DNA of 64,000 bases, taken from assembly GCA_937929915.1 (NCBI GenBank), contig CALFUN010000007.1, positions 62,001-126,000 on the forward strand, read 5' to 3'. Source of the stretch: an uncultured Caulobacterales bacterium. Its GTDB lineage: Bacteria > Pseudomonadota > Alphaproteobacteria > Caulobacterales > Maricaulaceae. Position numbers and translations under genes: made by a program. Positions 45,625 to 54,234 of this stretch are shown here, piece by piece. The notes below the pieces were generated by a model. It searched no databases. It was given only the letters and a program-made list of their open reading frames with translations, and was not told where the DNA came from. Position 1 is the first letter of the stretch, and each line of letters starts with the position of its first letter.

Positions 45625-46896
45625 ATGGCGCGCATCGTCATGAAATTCGGCGGCACATCCGTAGCAGACTTAGATCGGATACGCCATGTCGCTGGCCTTG
45701 TGGAAGCCGAAGCCGCCGCGGGCAATGAAGTGGCCGTGGTTGTGTCTGCCATGAGCGGCGAAACAAACCGCCTTGTTGGCTTGGTCGATGCGCTTGACGC
45801 GGATAGCTGCCAAGGCGCAGCGATTGAAGATGAATATGATTCTATTGTTGCGAGCGGCGAGCAAGTCACATCTGGCTTATTGGCGATTGCCCTGCGCCGC
45901 CGCGGCCTAAAAGCCCGCTCATGGCTGGGCTGGCAAATCCCGCTACGCACAGATATGGCACATTCCAAAGCTCGTATCGCCGAGATTGAAAGCTCCGCCA
46001 TTGGCCCGTCGCTTAAAACTGGTAATGTCGCTGTTGTGGCTGGCTTTCAAGGCATAAGCGATGATGGACGTATTTCAACGCTGGGGCGCGGCGGCTCTGA
46101 TACATCAGCTGTAGCCCTCGCGGTTGCCTTAAAAGCCGATCGCTGCGATATTTATACGGATGTAGATGGCATCTACACAACAGACCCGCGCATTTGCCAT
46201 GATGCACGCCGCCTCAACCGTATTGCGTTTGAAGAAATGCTTGAGTTGGCCTCATTAGGCGCAAAAGTCTTGCAAACTCGCTCTGTTGAGCTGGCAATGA
46301 ATAATAATCTCCCCATTCGTGTTTTAACCAGCATGGCGGATGTCGGAGATCATAATCCCGGAACGCTGGTCTGTCATGAGGACGAAACCATGGAAGAACG
46401 TGTTGTCAGCGGCGTGGCCTATAGCCGCGATGAAGCGCAAATTACTTTACTCTCACTCGAAGATAAACCTGGCATGGTCGCGCAAGTCTGCCGCGCAATG
46501 AGCGAAGCCAATGTGAGTGTCGATATGATCGTTCAAGGTATCTCCCGCACAGATAATGCGGCAAACTTGACCTTTACAGTCTCGCAACGTGATCTGGACA
46601 AAGCCTTAGAAGCCCTTGATGCGGCAAAAAATATTATCGGCTTTGAAGGCGTGCGCTTTGATAAAGATGTCACCAAAGTTTCCGTCGTGGGTATTGGCAT
46701 GCGCAGCCATACAGGCGTAGCGCAAACCATGTTCGAAGCGCTCGCAGAGCGCGGCATCAATGTTGAAGTCATCGCCACATCAGAAATTAAAATTTCTGTT
46801 CTCATTGATAGTGAATATACAGAGCTAGCTGTGCGAGCGATACATAATGCCTTTCAATTAGATGCAACAACAGCCCCGAAAGTTTCAGCCCCTTAA
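45625..46896 (+). CDS. lysC: Aspartate kinase
   Basis: 423 aa. Amino-acid kinase domain: MKFGGTSVAD (residues 6-15), GRGGSDTSAVALAVAL and the CDIYTDVDGIYTTDPR segment. Two C-terminal ACT domains (LEDKPGMVAQVCRAM and VVGIGMRSHTGVAQTMF) give feedback control by lysine/threonine. First step of Lys/Thr/Met/DAP synthesis. Overlaps the convergent DUF3137 gene by four bases. Confidence 0.96.
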   Translation: MARIVMKFGGTSVADLDRIRHVAGLVEAEAAAGNEVAVVVSAMSGETNRLVGLVDALDADSCQGAAIEDEYDSIVASGEQVTSGLLAIALRRRGLKARSWLGWQIPLRTDMAHSKARIAEIESSAIGPSLKTGNVAVVAGFQGISDDGRISTLGRGGSDTSAVALAVALKADRCDIYTDVDGIYTTDPRICHDARRLNRIAFEEMLELASLGAKVLQTRSVELAMNNNLPIRVLTSMADVGDHNPGTLVCHEDETMEERVVSGVAYSRDEAQITLLSLEDKPGMVAQVCRAMSEANVSVDMIVQGISRTDNAANLTFTVSQRDLDKALEALDAAKNIIGFEGVRFDKDVTKVSVVGIGMRSHTGVAQTMFEALAERGINVEVIATSEIKISVLIDSEYTELAVRAIHNAFQLDATTAPKVSAP

Positions 46897-47993
46897 ACCT
46901 GTTGATGAATTTCAAGGTTTTTAGAATCCAAAATATAATCTTGCCACGCATAAGGCATAGGGCGCGGCAATTCCAAATGCTGCGCAATCATATGCGGCAC
47001 CGCCGCTTGGCCGATGATAGCGCCAATTTCATCATCTAATTTTTCAGGATCACTTGAGACAGTCTTCAAATTCGGCATGCCGTGAGTTTCGAGTGCCACC
47101 CATATGCGGCCTTTCGTAATAAGTATAGATATAGAAACGCGTTTGACCCCAAGCGCTTGGCGTAAATCCGCATATAAATTATTTAAGCGCATCACCCGCT
47201 CTGGGTCTAAGAATAGATGGGCCAATGTCGAATCATCTGTTCGCACTTTATAGGATTTATTAAAGGCAAGGCTGGCCGTTTTTACCTTATCCATTTTATG
47301 ACGCCGTCCATGTTTTACACGGTCAAATGACCCAGAAAATCTGTAAGTCCTGCGCGAAGTGATTAAGATGCGATTATCAGAATCAAAATCATCTATATCA
47401 AGCTCTAACATCAAGCCTTCAAAGACTTTGACGATACGCTGGCGCGTGCGGGTGCGGCCTTCGCTATCTGTATAAGTTTCTGTTTGCGTGCGTGTGAGCT
47501 TTGTCCCAATAGATTGCGGCGGGCTTTGCCGATTAGAAGGCGTAGTTTTTTTAGGGCCAAGCCCAGCCAAATAATGCACATCTTCATAATATCCAATCAA
47601 TCCAGCTTGGCGAAACGTTTGCAAGGCATGGCCATGTGTGCCGCGAACATCATACATATCAAGCCCAATAGCCTCTTGAACATAACGGCCCAAATCCGCC
47701 TTTGCGGCGCGCAAGCCGCGGTTCTTTTTACGCGCCACAGAATTGGCGGCAAAAAACCCTAAGCCTGTCGCAGCCAGAGCGGGAATTAAGGCCTGTTCCC
47801 ATATATTTGTCAGGCCAAATGTCCCTAACCCGCCGCCAATGAAAGCCAAGACACTAATAATGTTCCACGGATGTTTCTTTGCACCAATTTTATCCTGTAA
47901 CGGTTTGATATGTGTTTCAAACTTTGGCCCCATAGCACCGTTAAACTGGGCTTTTTGCTGCGTGAATAAATCTGTTGGCCAATCCCCTTGCAT
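46893..47993 (-). CDS. DUF3137 membrane protein
   Basis: 366 aa. Two adjacent hydrophobic helices (about 44-62 and 66-84) follow a cytoplasmic helix. Beyond them is a mixed domain with QTETYTDSEGRTRTRQRIVK, FEGLMLELDID and FNKSYKVRTDDSTLAHLFLDP, matching DUF3137. Function unknown. The ATG overlaps the GNAT stop (TAATG), so the two are co-translated. Confidence 0.86.
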   Translation of the reverse strand: MQGDWPTDLFTQQKAQFNGAMGPKFETHIKPLQDKIGAKKHPWNIISVLAFIGGGLGTFGLTNIWEQALIPALAATGLGFFAANSVARKKNRGLRAAKADLGRYVQEAIGLDMYDVRGTHGHALQTFRQAGLIGYYEDVHYLAGLGPKKTTPSNRQSPPQSIGTKLTRTQTETYTDSEGRTRTRQRIVKVFEGLMLELDIDDFDSDNRILITSRRTYRFSGSFDRVKHGRRHKMDKVKTASLAFNKSYKVRTDDSTLAHLFLDPERVMRLNNLYADLRQALGVKRVSISILITKGRIWVALETHGMPNLKTVSSDPEKLDDEIGAIIGQAAVPHMIAQHLELPRPMPYAWQDYILDSKNLEIHQQV

Positions 47994-48481
47994 TAGCTGT
48001 AATCCAATAAGCTGCGCCCCATAAAACGGCTATCCATCGGATTATCATAATATTTCTCAATATCTTGAAACCCTAGCTTTTCATAAATGCTATTGGCGTG
48101 AATCAGGCCATGGTCTGTATCAAGATAAATATCTTTATAACCAAAGCCTTTAGCAAAACACATAGCCTCATGCGTGACTTTCAACCCCAATCCATGACCG
48201 CGCCCATCTTGGCGGCAATATAGCCGCTTTAATTCGCAAATATTAGGCTTAAAAGGTTTAATGCCGCAAGCCGCCATAGCTTTACCATTCACTTTCGCGA
48301 GGAATAGTCCATCATAGGTTTGCGGAAAATCAGAAAATTCCTTTTCGGTATTTTGAAAGCCTAAAGATTGCCCCAAATAATCTTCGACAAAATTCAGATA
48401 TTCTAGAAAAATAATCTTCACGAAATCTATATCCTCAGGCGTTTGTGCGCGCAGGATTTGAATGTCAGAATTGAGGCTCAT
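47993..48481 (-). CDS. GNAT family N-acetyltransferase
   Basis: 162 aa. GNAT fold with the acetyl-CoA loop RLYCRQDGRGHGLGLKV (the R/QxxGxG/A motif as QDGRGHG), motif D IYLDTDHGLIHANSIYEKLGF and conserved Tyr. Closest in flavour to small-molecule/amino-acid acetyltransferases. Substrate unknown. Coupled to DUF3137. Confidence 0.9.
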   Translation of the reverse strand: MSLNSDIQILRAQTPEDIDFVKIIFLEYLNFVEDYLGQSLGFQNTEKEFSDFPQTYDGLFLAKVNGKAMAACGIKPFKPNICELKRLYCRQDGRGHGLGLKVTHEAMCFAKGFGYKDIYLDTDHGLIHANSIYEKLGFQDIEKYYDNPMDSRFMGRSLLDYS

Positions 48482-48536
48482 ACCGCTTTGCTAACGCGCA
48501 AAACAAATTTGGGCAAGAGGTTAGGAAAGTCTTAGA

Positions 48537-51500
48537 TTATGCCCCAACAGCCAGTTCAAGCCGGTCAAGCAATGTCTCATCGACAACCCCTGTTTCGGGC
48601 AATGTATTGGCCTTTTCAAACTCAGTGATAGCCGCGCGTGTTCGCGGCCCCATCGCCCCGTCAGGCGCGCCAACATCATAGCCAAGTTCGGCTAGGAAGC
48701 TTTGCGCTTGGCGAATTTGTTCAACTTTCACGTTTTGTGTAGACGTATTCCGAAAAACCCCATTAACTTCGGCATTAACGGGACGCGGGGTAAAAGCGGC
48801 AATACGCGCATCAGCGGCATCAATCTGTTCAGGGCTAAGGCCTTCTTTCACAAATGGAATACGTTTTTGCGCAAATTGATCGCCTTGTTTTGCCGCGATA
48901 TTATACCAGAAATAGGCCGCATTTAAATCTTGGGCAATCCCTTGGCCTGACTCAGCCAATACAGCGAGATTAAATTGCGAATCAACAACACCAAACTGCG
49001 CCGCTTGCTCAAACCACCCTGCTGCAATACTAACATTGACATCAACGCCGCCGCGCCCGTCTGTGTAATATAGAGCCAGGTCATGCATAGCGATACGGTG
49101 ACCGCTTTTGGCGGCACGTTCTGTTAATTGACGGGCTTGTACTTCATCACGTTCCACCCCCTGACCAATCTCATATAATTTCGCGAGACGGTATTGCGCT
49201 GCAGGTAAATTTTGTGCGGCAGCCTCGCGGATCAATTTAACACCCGCTTGCGTATCGCCAGCCTCAAGACGGCTCATACCCAGTTGATATTGCGCGGCAG
49301 GATTACCGCTATCCGCTGCTCCGCCTAGTGTGACCGCTGCATTCGCATCAATAATGGGCGCTGTATTTTCTACATATTTCCCAATAGGAGCTTGCGTTTG
49401 AGTCTCAGCCGTAAAACTTGCATTCTCGGTAGTTTCCAAACTTGCACTCACATCATTTTCAGAGCCTACTGTGGCAAATGGATTGGAATCTTGTTGCGTA
49501 ACAGTGGCGGTTTGCTCAATAACGGGTGCAAATTTGTCATCGCCGCCAATCACCATTTTCACAGCAAAAAGCGTGAGGACAGTTAACGCACCGCCCATTA
49601 ATAATAATTTTAAATTCCGTCCGCTTATCGGTAGTTTGGATAGGTTAAACTTCGATGCGCCATGGTTTTTGCGCGTCTTCTCACCTGTCTCGCCAATACG
49701 TTCCGCCCGCATTGTATCATTTTCCGCATAAGCAGGGTCTGCATATGGCAAAGCAGGTTCAGTTGAGATATTCTCTACATTTACACCTTCAGCATTATCA
49801 GAATGTGCATAATTAAAGGGGTCGTAAGATTGTGCGCCTGTTAAATCTTGCGGATTATATTCACCATTTGAACCCGTCGGCGGCAATATTGGCGGCGGTG
49901 TCGTGACAGCTTGCGGGATAATAGGCGCATAAGCAGGACTGGCCGCAGCAGGGTTAACCTCAGAGGAGTGAGCTGTGTGCGGAGCAGACATAGCTTGCTG
50001 ATAAGCTGCTGGGTCAAATTCAACAGGCATATTATTTTCAGCCGTTGGAGCCGGGGCCGCTACTGGGGCCGTAACTGGCGCGGGAACCGGGGCTGTGCTT
50101 TGTTGCATAACATTTGGCGCAGCTGCATAAGGATTAGGCGCTGTCGATACAGGCGCAAAAGCGTCTGTTATCGGCACAACATTTGATATATCTGCCCCTG
50201 GCATATGTTGCTGCGGCATAGGTATCGCTTGCACAGGAGCGCCGGGCTGTGCTGGAATTGATTCCATTTTCATGAAGGGCGGCGGCGGTGTGGCCTCTGT
50301 TCTATGCGGTGCAGGCTGTAATTTTATATCGGCTAAATATTGCTCTAGATTTTCCAAACGGCCTTGTAAAAGGTGCATTTGCCGATCTAGATGAGCTTGG
50401 TCGGGGCCGCCCAAATTATTAGCGGGACTGCGGCTTGAAATATCGGCTATATTCCTTGTGACATCGCTCCGTAATGTCTCAAATTCCGCTTGTGTATTTA
50501 AAGTGATCTCGGCAATTTTTTCACTTATATTCGTATTGATCCGAATTTGGCGCTGATCTAATTCACTCGCAAAGTTTTCGATCTTACCGCCCAAACCCTC
50601 TAAAGCTGCGGCCGTATCTGTTTCAATCGTATTAATCTTATCCGCTAAATTCTCCGTTTTATCTTGGAGAGTTTTTTCAATATTATCTAACTTCGCATCT
50701 GACTGTAACTGTAAGTTAGCCGCGCTCTTAGCGATTGCTGCCTCTCGCTGCGCAGTTTCAGTCTCAAACCGTGTCTCAAGGGCTTTTGCAAGGTTAGCCA
50801 GATGGCGGTTGATTTTGGCAATCGCTTCGGCTTGAGATATTTCTGTTTGCTCCAGACGTTCATCAGCACGCGTCAACGCTGCTTCAATCGTTTCAAGACG
50901 CTCCGTAATATTGTTCGAGTTCATCGCGCTAGATAGATCTTTTGCTATCTCCGTTTGGCTATCTGACATCAAGCCAGTTAGTTTTTTATTCAGCGCATTG
51001 ACCTGACGCGTAAAGGCTGCCTTTTGCGTTGTTCGCGCCGTTTTAGATTGCGCCTGTAAATTCGTAACAAGGTGTTCAAGCGCTTTAACATTTTTACGCG
51101 TAGTAGCATGGGCCCGTTTTAAACGGGCTTCGACCTGTTCTAATTTGTCTTGAAGGGTTAAGTCATTGGCAGGTGTTTTTTGACGCACGGGGTTTTTAGC
51201 AAGTGTTGTTTTACGAGCTGTTTTTTGCACGAGCGCTTTTTTAGCCGCAGGTTTTTTAACAACGGTTTTTTTAAGAGCCGCTTTTTTAATAACCGCTTTT
51301 TTAACAATGGCTTTCTTAGCGGTGGGTTTTGAGGGAGTTATTTTTTTAGGAGCTGGGCTTTTAGGGGTCGGGCTTTTAGTGACCAGATTTTTAGAAGCCA
51401 ACTTTTTCGCGGCAGGTTTTTTCGCGGTAGATTTTTTCGGTGCCCGTTTTTTCACGATAGCCTGTTTTGCCGTCGTTTTTTTAACCGCCGCTATCTTAGC

Positions 51501-51614
51501 TGCACGATTTTTAGCTTTCGCTACAGGTTTTTTGACCGCAGGGTCTTGAACACCCTTTTTGGGAGCTGGGCGCGGTTGAGTTTTGGTTTTTGAAGATGTG
51601 GATGCAGTTGCCAT
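48537..51614 (-). CDS. PodJ-like polarity protein: H1-like tail, coiled coil, TM, Sel1 repeats, peptidoglycan-binding domain
   Basis: 1025 aa from ATG 51614. Domain order: residues 18-145 Lys/Ala/Pro-rich with repeats of KKPAAKK/VKKA type (histone H1-like, strongly basic); about 165-430 coiled coil; about 440-650 Pro/Ala-rich linker with PVPAPVTAPVAAPAP; one membrane helix about 665-690 (LKLLLMGGALTVLTLFAVKM); periplasmic Sel1 repeats about 760-905 (NPAAQYQLGMSRLEAGD, LPAAQYRLAKLYEIGQG); and a C-terminal PG_binding_1 domain about 965-1023 (FLAELGYDVGAPDGAMGPRT). The coiled coil-TM-Sel1-PG layout is that of Caulobacter PodJ, which organises the flagellar/pilus pole. The H1-like tail is not part of that model. 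A perfect CtrA box lies 92 bases upstream. Confidence 0.88.
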   Translation of the reverse strand: MATASTSSKTKTQPRPAPKKGVQDPAVKKPVAKAKNRAAKIAAVKKTTAKQAIVKKRAPKKSTAKKPAAKKLASKNLVTKSPTPKSPAPKKITPSKPTAKKAIVKKAVIKKAALKKTVVKKPAAKKALVQKTARKTTLAKNPVRQKTPANDLTLQDKLEQVEARLKRAHATTRKNVKALEHLVTNLQAQSKTARTTQKAAFTRQVNALNKKLTGLMSDSQTEIAKDLSSAMNSNNITERLETIEAALTRADERLEQTEISQAEAIAKINRHLANLAKALETRFETETAQREAAIAKSAANLQLQSDAKLDNIEKTLQDKTENLADKINTIETDTAAALEGLGGKIENFASELDQRQIRINTNISEKIAEITLNTQAEFETLRSDVTRNIADISSRSPANNLGGPDQAHLDRQMHLLQGRLENLEQYLADIKLQPAPHRTEATPPPPFMKMESIPAQPGAPVQAIPMPQQHMPGADISNVVPITDAFAPVSTAPNPYAAAPNVMQQSTAPVPAPVTAPVAAPAPTAENNMPVEFDPAAYQQAMSAPHTAHSSEVNPAAASPAYAPIIPQAVTTPPPILPPTGSNGEYNPQDLTGAQSYDPFNYAHSDNAEGVNVENISTEPALPYADPAYAENDTMRAERIGETGEKTRKNHGASKFNLSKLPISGRNLKLLLMGGALTVLTLFAVKMVIGGDDKFAPVIEQTATVTQQDSNPFATVGSENDVSASLETTENASFTAETQTQAPIGKYVENTAPIIDANAAVTLGGAADSGNPAAQYQLGMSRLEAGDTQAGVKLIREAAAQNLPAAQYRLAKLYEIGQGVERDEVQARQLTERAAKSGHRIAMHDLALYYTDGRGGVDVNVSIAAGWFEQAAQFGVVDSQFNLAVLAESGQGIAQDLNAAYFWYNIAAKQGDQFAQKRIPFVKEGLSPEQIDAADARIAAFTPRPVNAEVNGVFRNTSTQNVKVEQIRQAQSFLAELGYDVGAPDGAMGPRTRAAITEFEKANTLPETGVVDETLLDRLELAVGA

Positions 51615-51705
51615 ATGATAGTGGTTTTCCCAAACGCAAAACGCGAGACGCACTTACGACTCACACACCCTCGTCAGGATGCCCCCCTAATAAGCCTGAA
51701 CGTAG

Positions 51706-51720
51706 TTAATACAGAGTTAA
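51706..51720 (-). promoter_or_regulatory. CtrA box upstream of the PodJ-like gene
   Basis: On the minus strand TTAA-ctctgta-TTAAC, the full Caulobacter CtrA consensus TTAA-N7-TTAAC, with both TTAA halves exact and the trailing C present. It lies 92 bases upstream of the start, where CtrA can activate or repress. rcdA in the same window supports a working CtrA system. Confidence 0.65.
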
Positions 51721-51797
51721 GGCGTTAACCTTTTTCAGGTTTTGGCTTGAATTTTAAGTATTTAAGAAATTTTGGCCAAATTACATCAAATTATCAA

Positions 51798-51828
51798 TTG
51801 ACGTTAACGTTAACGTGAGTCATATATA
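51798..51828 (+). promoter_or_regulatory. MerR-type promoter and operator
   Basis: TTGACG (51798-51803) and TATATA (51823-51828) are separated by 19 bases, the long spacer typical of MerR-activated promoters. A perfect 16-base palindrome (51801-51816, ACGTTAAC repeated to its mirror) overlaps the -35 and fills most of the spacer, where MerR dimers bind. The ATG at 51834 follows so closely that the mRNA may be leaderless. The motif recalls LiuR/MerR operators of fatty-acid and branched-chain catabolism. Confidence 0.65.
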
Positions 51829-51833
51829 AGTCT

Positions 51834-52385
51834 ATGCCATCTAAGCCCGCCAAAAGAGCCACATTACATAGCCCCGCTACAGGAAAAGCGCCTTCAATAG
51901 ACGCGACTTGGGGCATTCGCGAATTTGCGGATATGTTTGACGTCACCCCTCGCACAATCAGATTTTACGAAGACAAAGGGCTGTTAAGTCCAAAGCGTGA
52001 GAAAAATACCCGTATTTTTGGCCCTTTAGATCACGCACGGTTTGAAAAAATCATGCGAGCAAAACGTCTGGGCTTTACGCTCGATGATATAAAGGAAGTT
52101 CTTGATGTCACAGATGGCCGCATAAAGTCTCGCAGTGAGCTTTTGCGCCGTAAACGCAATTTTGAAACCGTTATTCGCAACCTACAACATCGCCGCGAAG
52201 ACATTGATAAGCTCACGCAAGATATGACAGAGATTTGCGATGTGATTAACCGTCACATTGAAACAGTACCTGATATGCCAGAGAATATGAAAGTCTTTGA
52301 TTTAGCGGCAGCCTATGATGCCCAATTTCGTCAGAGCCTTGTTGATGATTTCGCATCTGACACGCCGCTTACAAATATTGCTTAA
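51834..52385 (+). CDS. MerR family transcriptional regulator of acyl-CoA metabolism
   Basis: 183 aa. The MerR winged HTH begins at about residue 26 (WGIREFADMFDVTPRTIRFYEDKGLL), then RAKRLGFTLDDIKEVLDV and a long dimerisation helix (RRKRNFETVIRNLQHRREDI). There are no metal-binding Cys at the end, so an organic (acyl-CoA-type) ligand is likelier. It heads an operon with two acyl-CoA dehydrogenases and a crotonase, 17 bases before the first. No ribosome site precedes the ATG, consistent with a leaderless message. Confidence 0.9.
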   Translation: MPSKPAKRATLHSPATGKAPSIDATWGIREFADMFDVTPRTIRFYEDKGLLSPKREKNTRIFGPLDHARFEKIMRAKRLGFTLDDIKEVLDVTDGRIKSRSELLRRKRNFETVIRNLQHRREDIDKLTQDMTEICDVINRHIETVPDMPENMKVFDLAAAYDAQFRQSLVDDFASDTPLTNIA

Positions 52386-52402
52386 GTTTAAAAGGATAGA
52401 CC

Positions 52403-54193
52403 ATGCCAATTTATAACGCTCCCATTCGTGACATGAAATTTGTGATGCAAGAAATGCTCAATGTCGGACAACTTACGGAATATGACCGCTTTTCCGAAGC
52501 CGATACGGATACGCTTGATGCCATTCTCGAGCAAAGCGGTAAATTTGCAAGCGAGGTGTTAACGCCGTTAAATGTGATCGGTGACCATGAAGGCTGTACG
52601 CGTAATGCGGACGGATCTGTTAGCACGCCAGCAGGGTTTAAACAGGCATATCAGCAAGTTGTTGAAAATGGCATGATGGGGTTAGCTCATGATCCTAAAT
52701 ATGGCGGCCTTGGTATGCCAGGCACATGGCATATTGCAGCCGGCGAGATGCAATCGGCCTCTAACATGGCTTTTGCTATGTATCCGGGTCTTACTAACGG
52801 CGCGACCAAAGCGATTGAAATTGGCGGGAGCGACGCGCAAAAAGCAACATATTTACCGAAAATGATTTCAGGGCAATGGACAGGCACGATGAACCTGACA
52901 GAGCCGCATTGCGGCACAGATCTTGGGCTTTTAAAAACGAAAGCTGTGCCCAATGCAGACGGGTCTTATAAAATTACGGGTCAAAAGATTTTCATCTCCG
53001 CAGGCGAGCATGACATGTCTGAAAATATTATCCATTTAGTTCTAGCCCGCATTCAAGGTGCGCCTGAGGGTGTGAAAGGCATCTCGCTCTTTATTGTGCC
53101 AAAATTCAAATTAGACGCGGATGAAAATCCTGCCGAACGCAATGCGGTGAGTTGCGGCGCACTCGAAGAAAAAATGGGCATTCACGGCAATTCAACCTGT
53201 GTGATGAATTATGACGAGGCCGAAGGCTATCTGATTGGCGAAGAAAATAAAGGCTTGCGCGTTATGTTCGTGATGATGAACCGCGCCCGCCTCGATGTTG
53301 GCATGCAAGGGTTTGCCCAATCCGAAGTGGCTTATCAAAATGCTGTGTCTTATGCCAAAGACCGTTTACAGGGACGATCCCTAACAGGCCCGAAAAATGA
53401 GACTGGCCCCGCAGACCCGCTTATCGTACATCCTGATGTACGCCGTATGTTGATGGAAACCAAAGCTTATAATGAAGGCGCGCGGGCGCTCGTTTATTGG
53501 GCCGCGATGCTCGAAGATATGGAAATGGTGCATCCTGATGAGGCCGTACGCGAGAAATGTGACGATCTGCTAGGTTTGCTAACTCCGGTTATTAAAGGCT
53601 ATCTAACAGATAAAGCTATGGCGACGACGATTGATTGCCAGCAAATTTTTGGAGGCCACGGCTTTATCGAGGAATGGGGCATGAGCCAATTTGTGCGTGA
53701 TACCCGTATCGCGCTAATTTATGAAGGCGCAAATGGCGTTCAAGCCCTTGACCTTGTCGGCCGTAAACTGGCCCGTAAAGGCGGCCGTGCGCTGATGTCT
53801 CTCAATGCCGAGATTGACGAATTTCTGGCTGAACACAAAGATAATGAAAATGTCGCAGAGTTTATGAGCGGCCTTGAAGACGCCAAAAAACAGCTCACCG
53901 AAGGTACAATGTGGCTCATGCAAAACGGCATGACCAATCCTGATAATGCAGGGGCAGGCTCAACCGACTATATGCATATGATGGGCCTTACAGCCTTTGC
54001 TTATATGTGGGCAAAAATGGCCGTTGTGGCGCAGGCCGCGATTGATGGCGGGTCTAATGATGAGTTTTATACAAATAAACTCATTACAGGGCGCTACTTC
54101 GTGTTGCGTATGCTTCCGCAAATGGGCGCGCATCTGGCAAAAATGAAAACAGGTGCAGAGCCGCTCATGGCGTTAGATGCGGCAGCGTTTTAA
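52403..54193 (+). CDS. Acyl-CoA dehydrogenase with C-terminal extension (FadE-like)
   Basis: 596 aa. Core ACAD with MNLTEPHCGTDLGLLKTKA (FAD/substrate turn), QKIFISAGEHDM and the C-terminal region FGGHGFIEEWGMSQFVRDTRIALIYEGANGVQALDL, in which Glu of IYEG is the catalytic base. About 120 extra residues follow (AEIDEFLAEHKDN to LDAAAF), the PF12806 Acyl-CoA_dh_C type. Oxidises acyl-CoA to enoyl-CoA. Strong aaagga site; second gene of the MerR operon. Confidence 0.95.
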   Translation: MPIYNAPIRDMKFVMQEMLNVGQLTEYDRFSEADTDTLDAILEQSGKFASEVLTPLNVIGDHEGCTRNADGSVSTPAGFKQAYQQVVENGMMGLAHDPKYGGLGMPGTWHIAAGEMQSASNMAFAMYPGLTNGATKAIEIGGSDAQKATYLPKMISGQWTGTMNLTEPHCGTDLGLLKTKAVPNADGSYKITGQKIFISAGEHDMSENIIHLVLARIQGAPEGVKGISLFIVPKFKLDADENPAERNAVSCGALEEKMGIHGNSTCVMNYDEAEGYLIGEENKGLRVMFVMMNRARLDVGMQGFAQSEVAYQNAVSYAKDRLQGRSLTGPKNETGPADPLIVHPDVRRMLMETKAYNEGARALVYWAAMLEDMEMVHPDEAVREKCDDLLGLLTPVIKGYLTDKAMATTIDCQQIFGGHGFIEEWGMSQFVRDTRIALIYEGANGVQALDLVGRKLARKGGRALMSLNAEIDEFLAEHKDNENVAEFMSGLEDAKKQLTEGTMWLMQNGMTNPDNAGAGSTDYMHMMGLTAFAYMWAKMAVVAQAAIDGGSNDEFYTNKLITGRYFVLRMLPQMGAHLAKMKTGAEPLMALDAAAF

Positions 54194-54234
54194 CCTCTGA
54201 AATAAACCCATAGAAATAATATAAGAGAGACATA

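Noticed and set aside
51307-51549. 80-codon Phe/Ala/Gly-rich hydrophobic frame that looks like a membrane protein
   Set aside because: It is the antisense of the Lys/Ala repeat tail of the PodJ-like gene; AAA/GCC codons read backwards give TTT/GGC.
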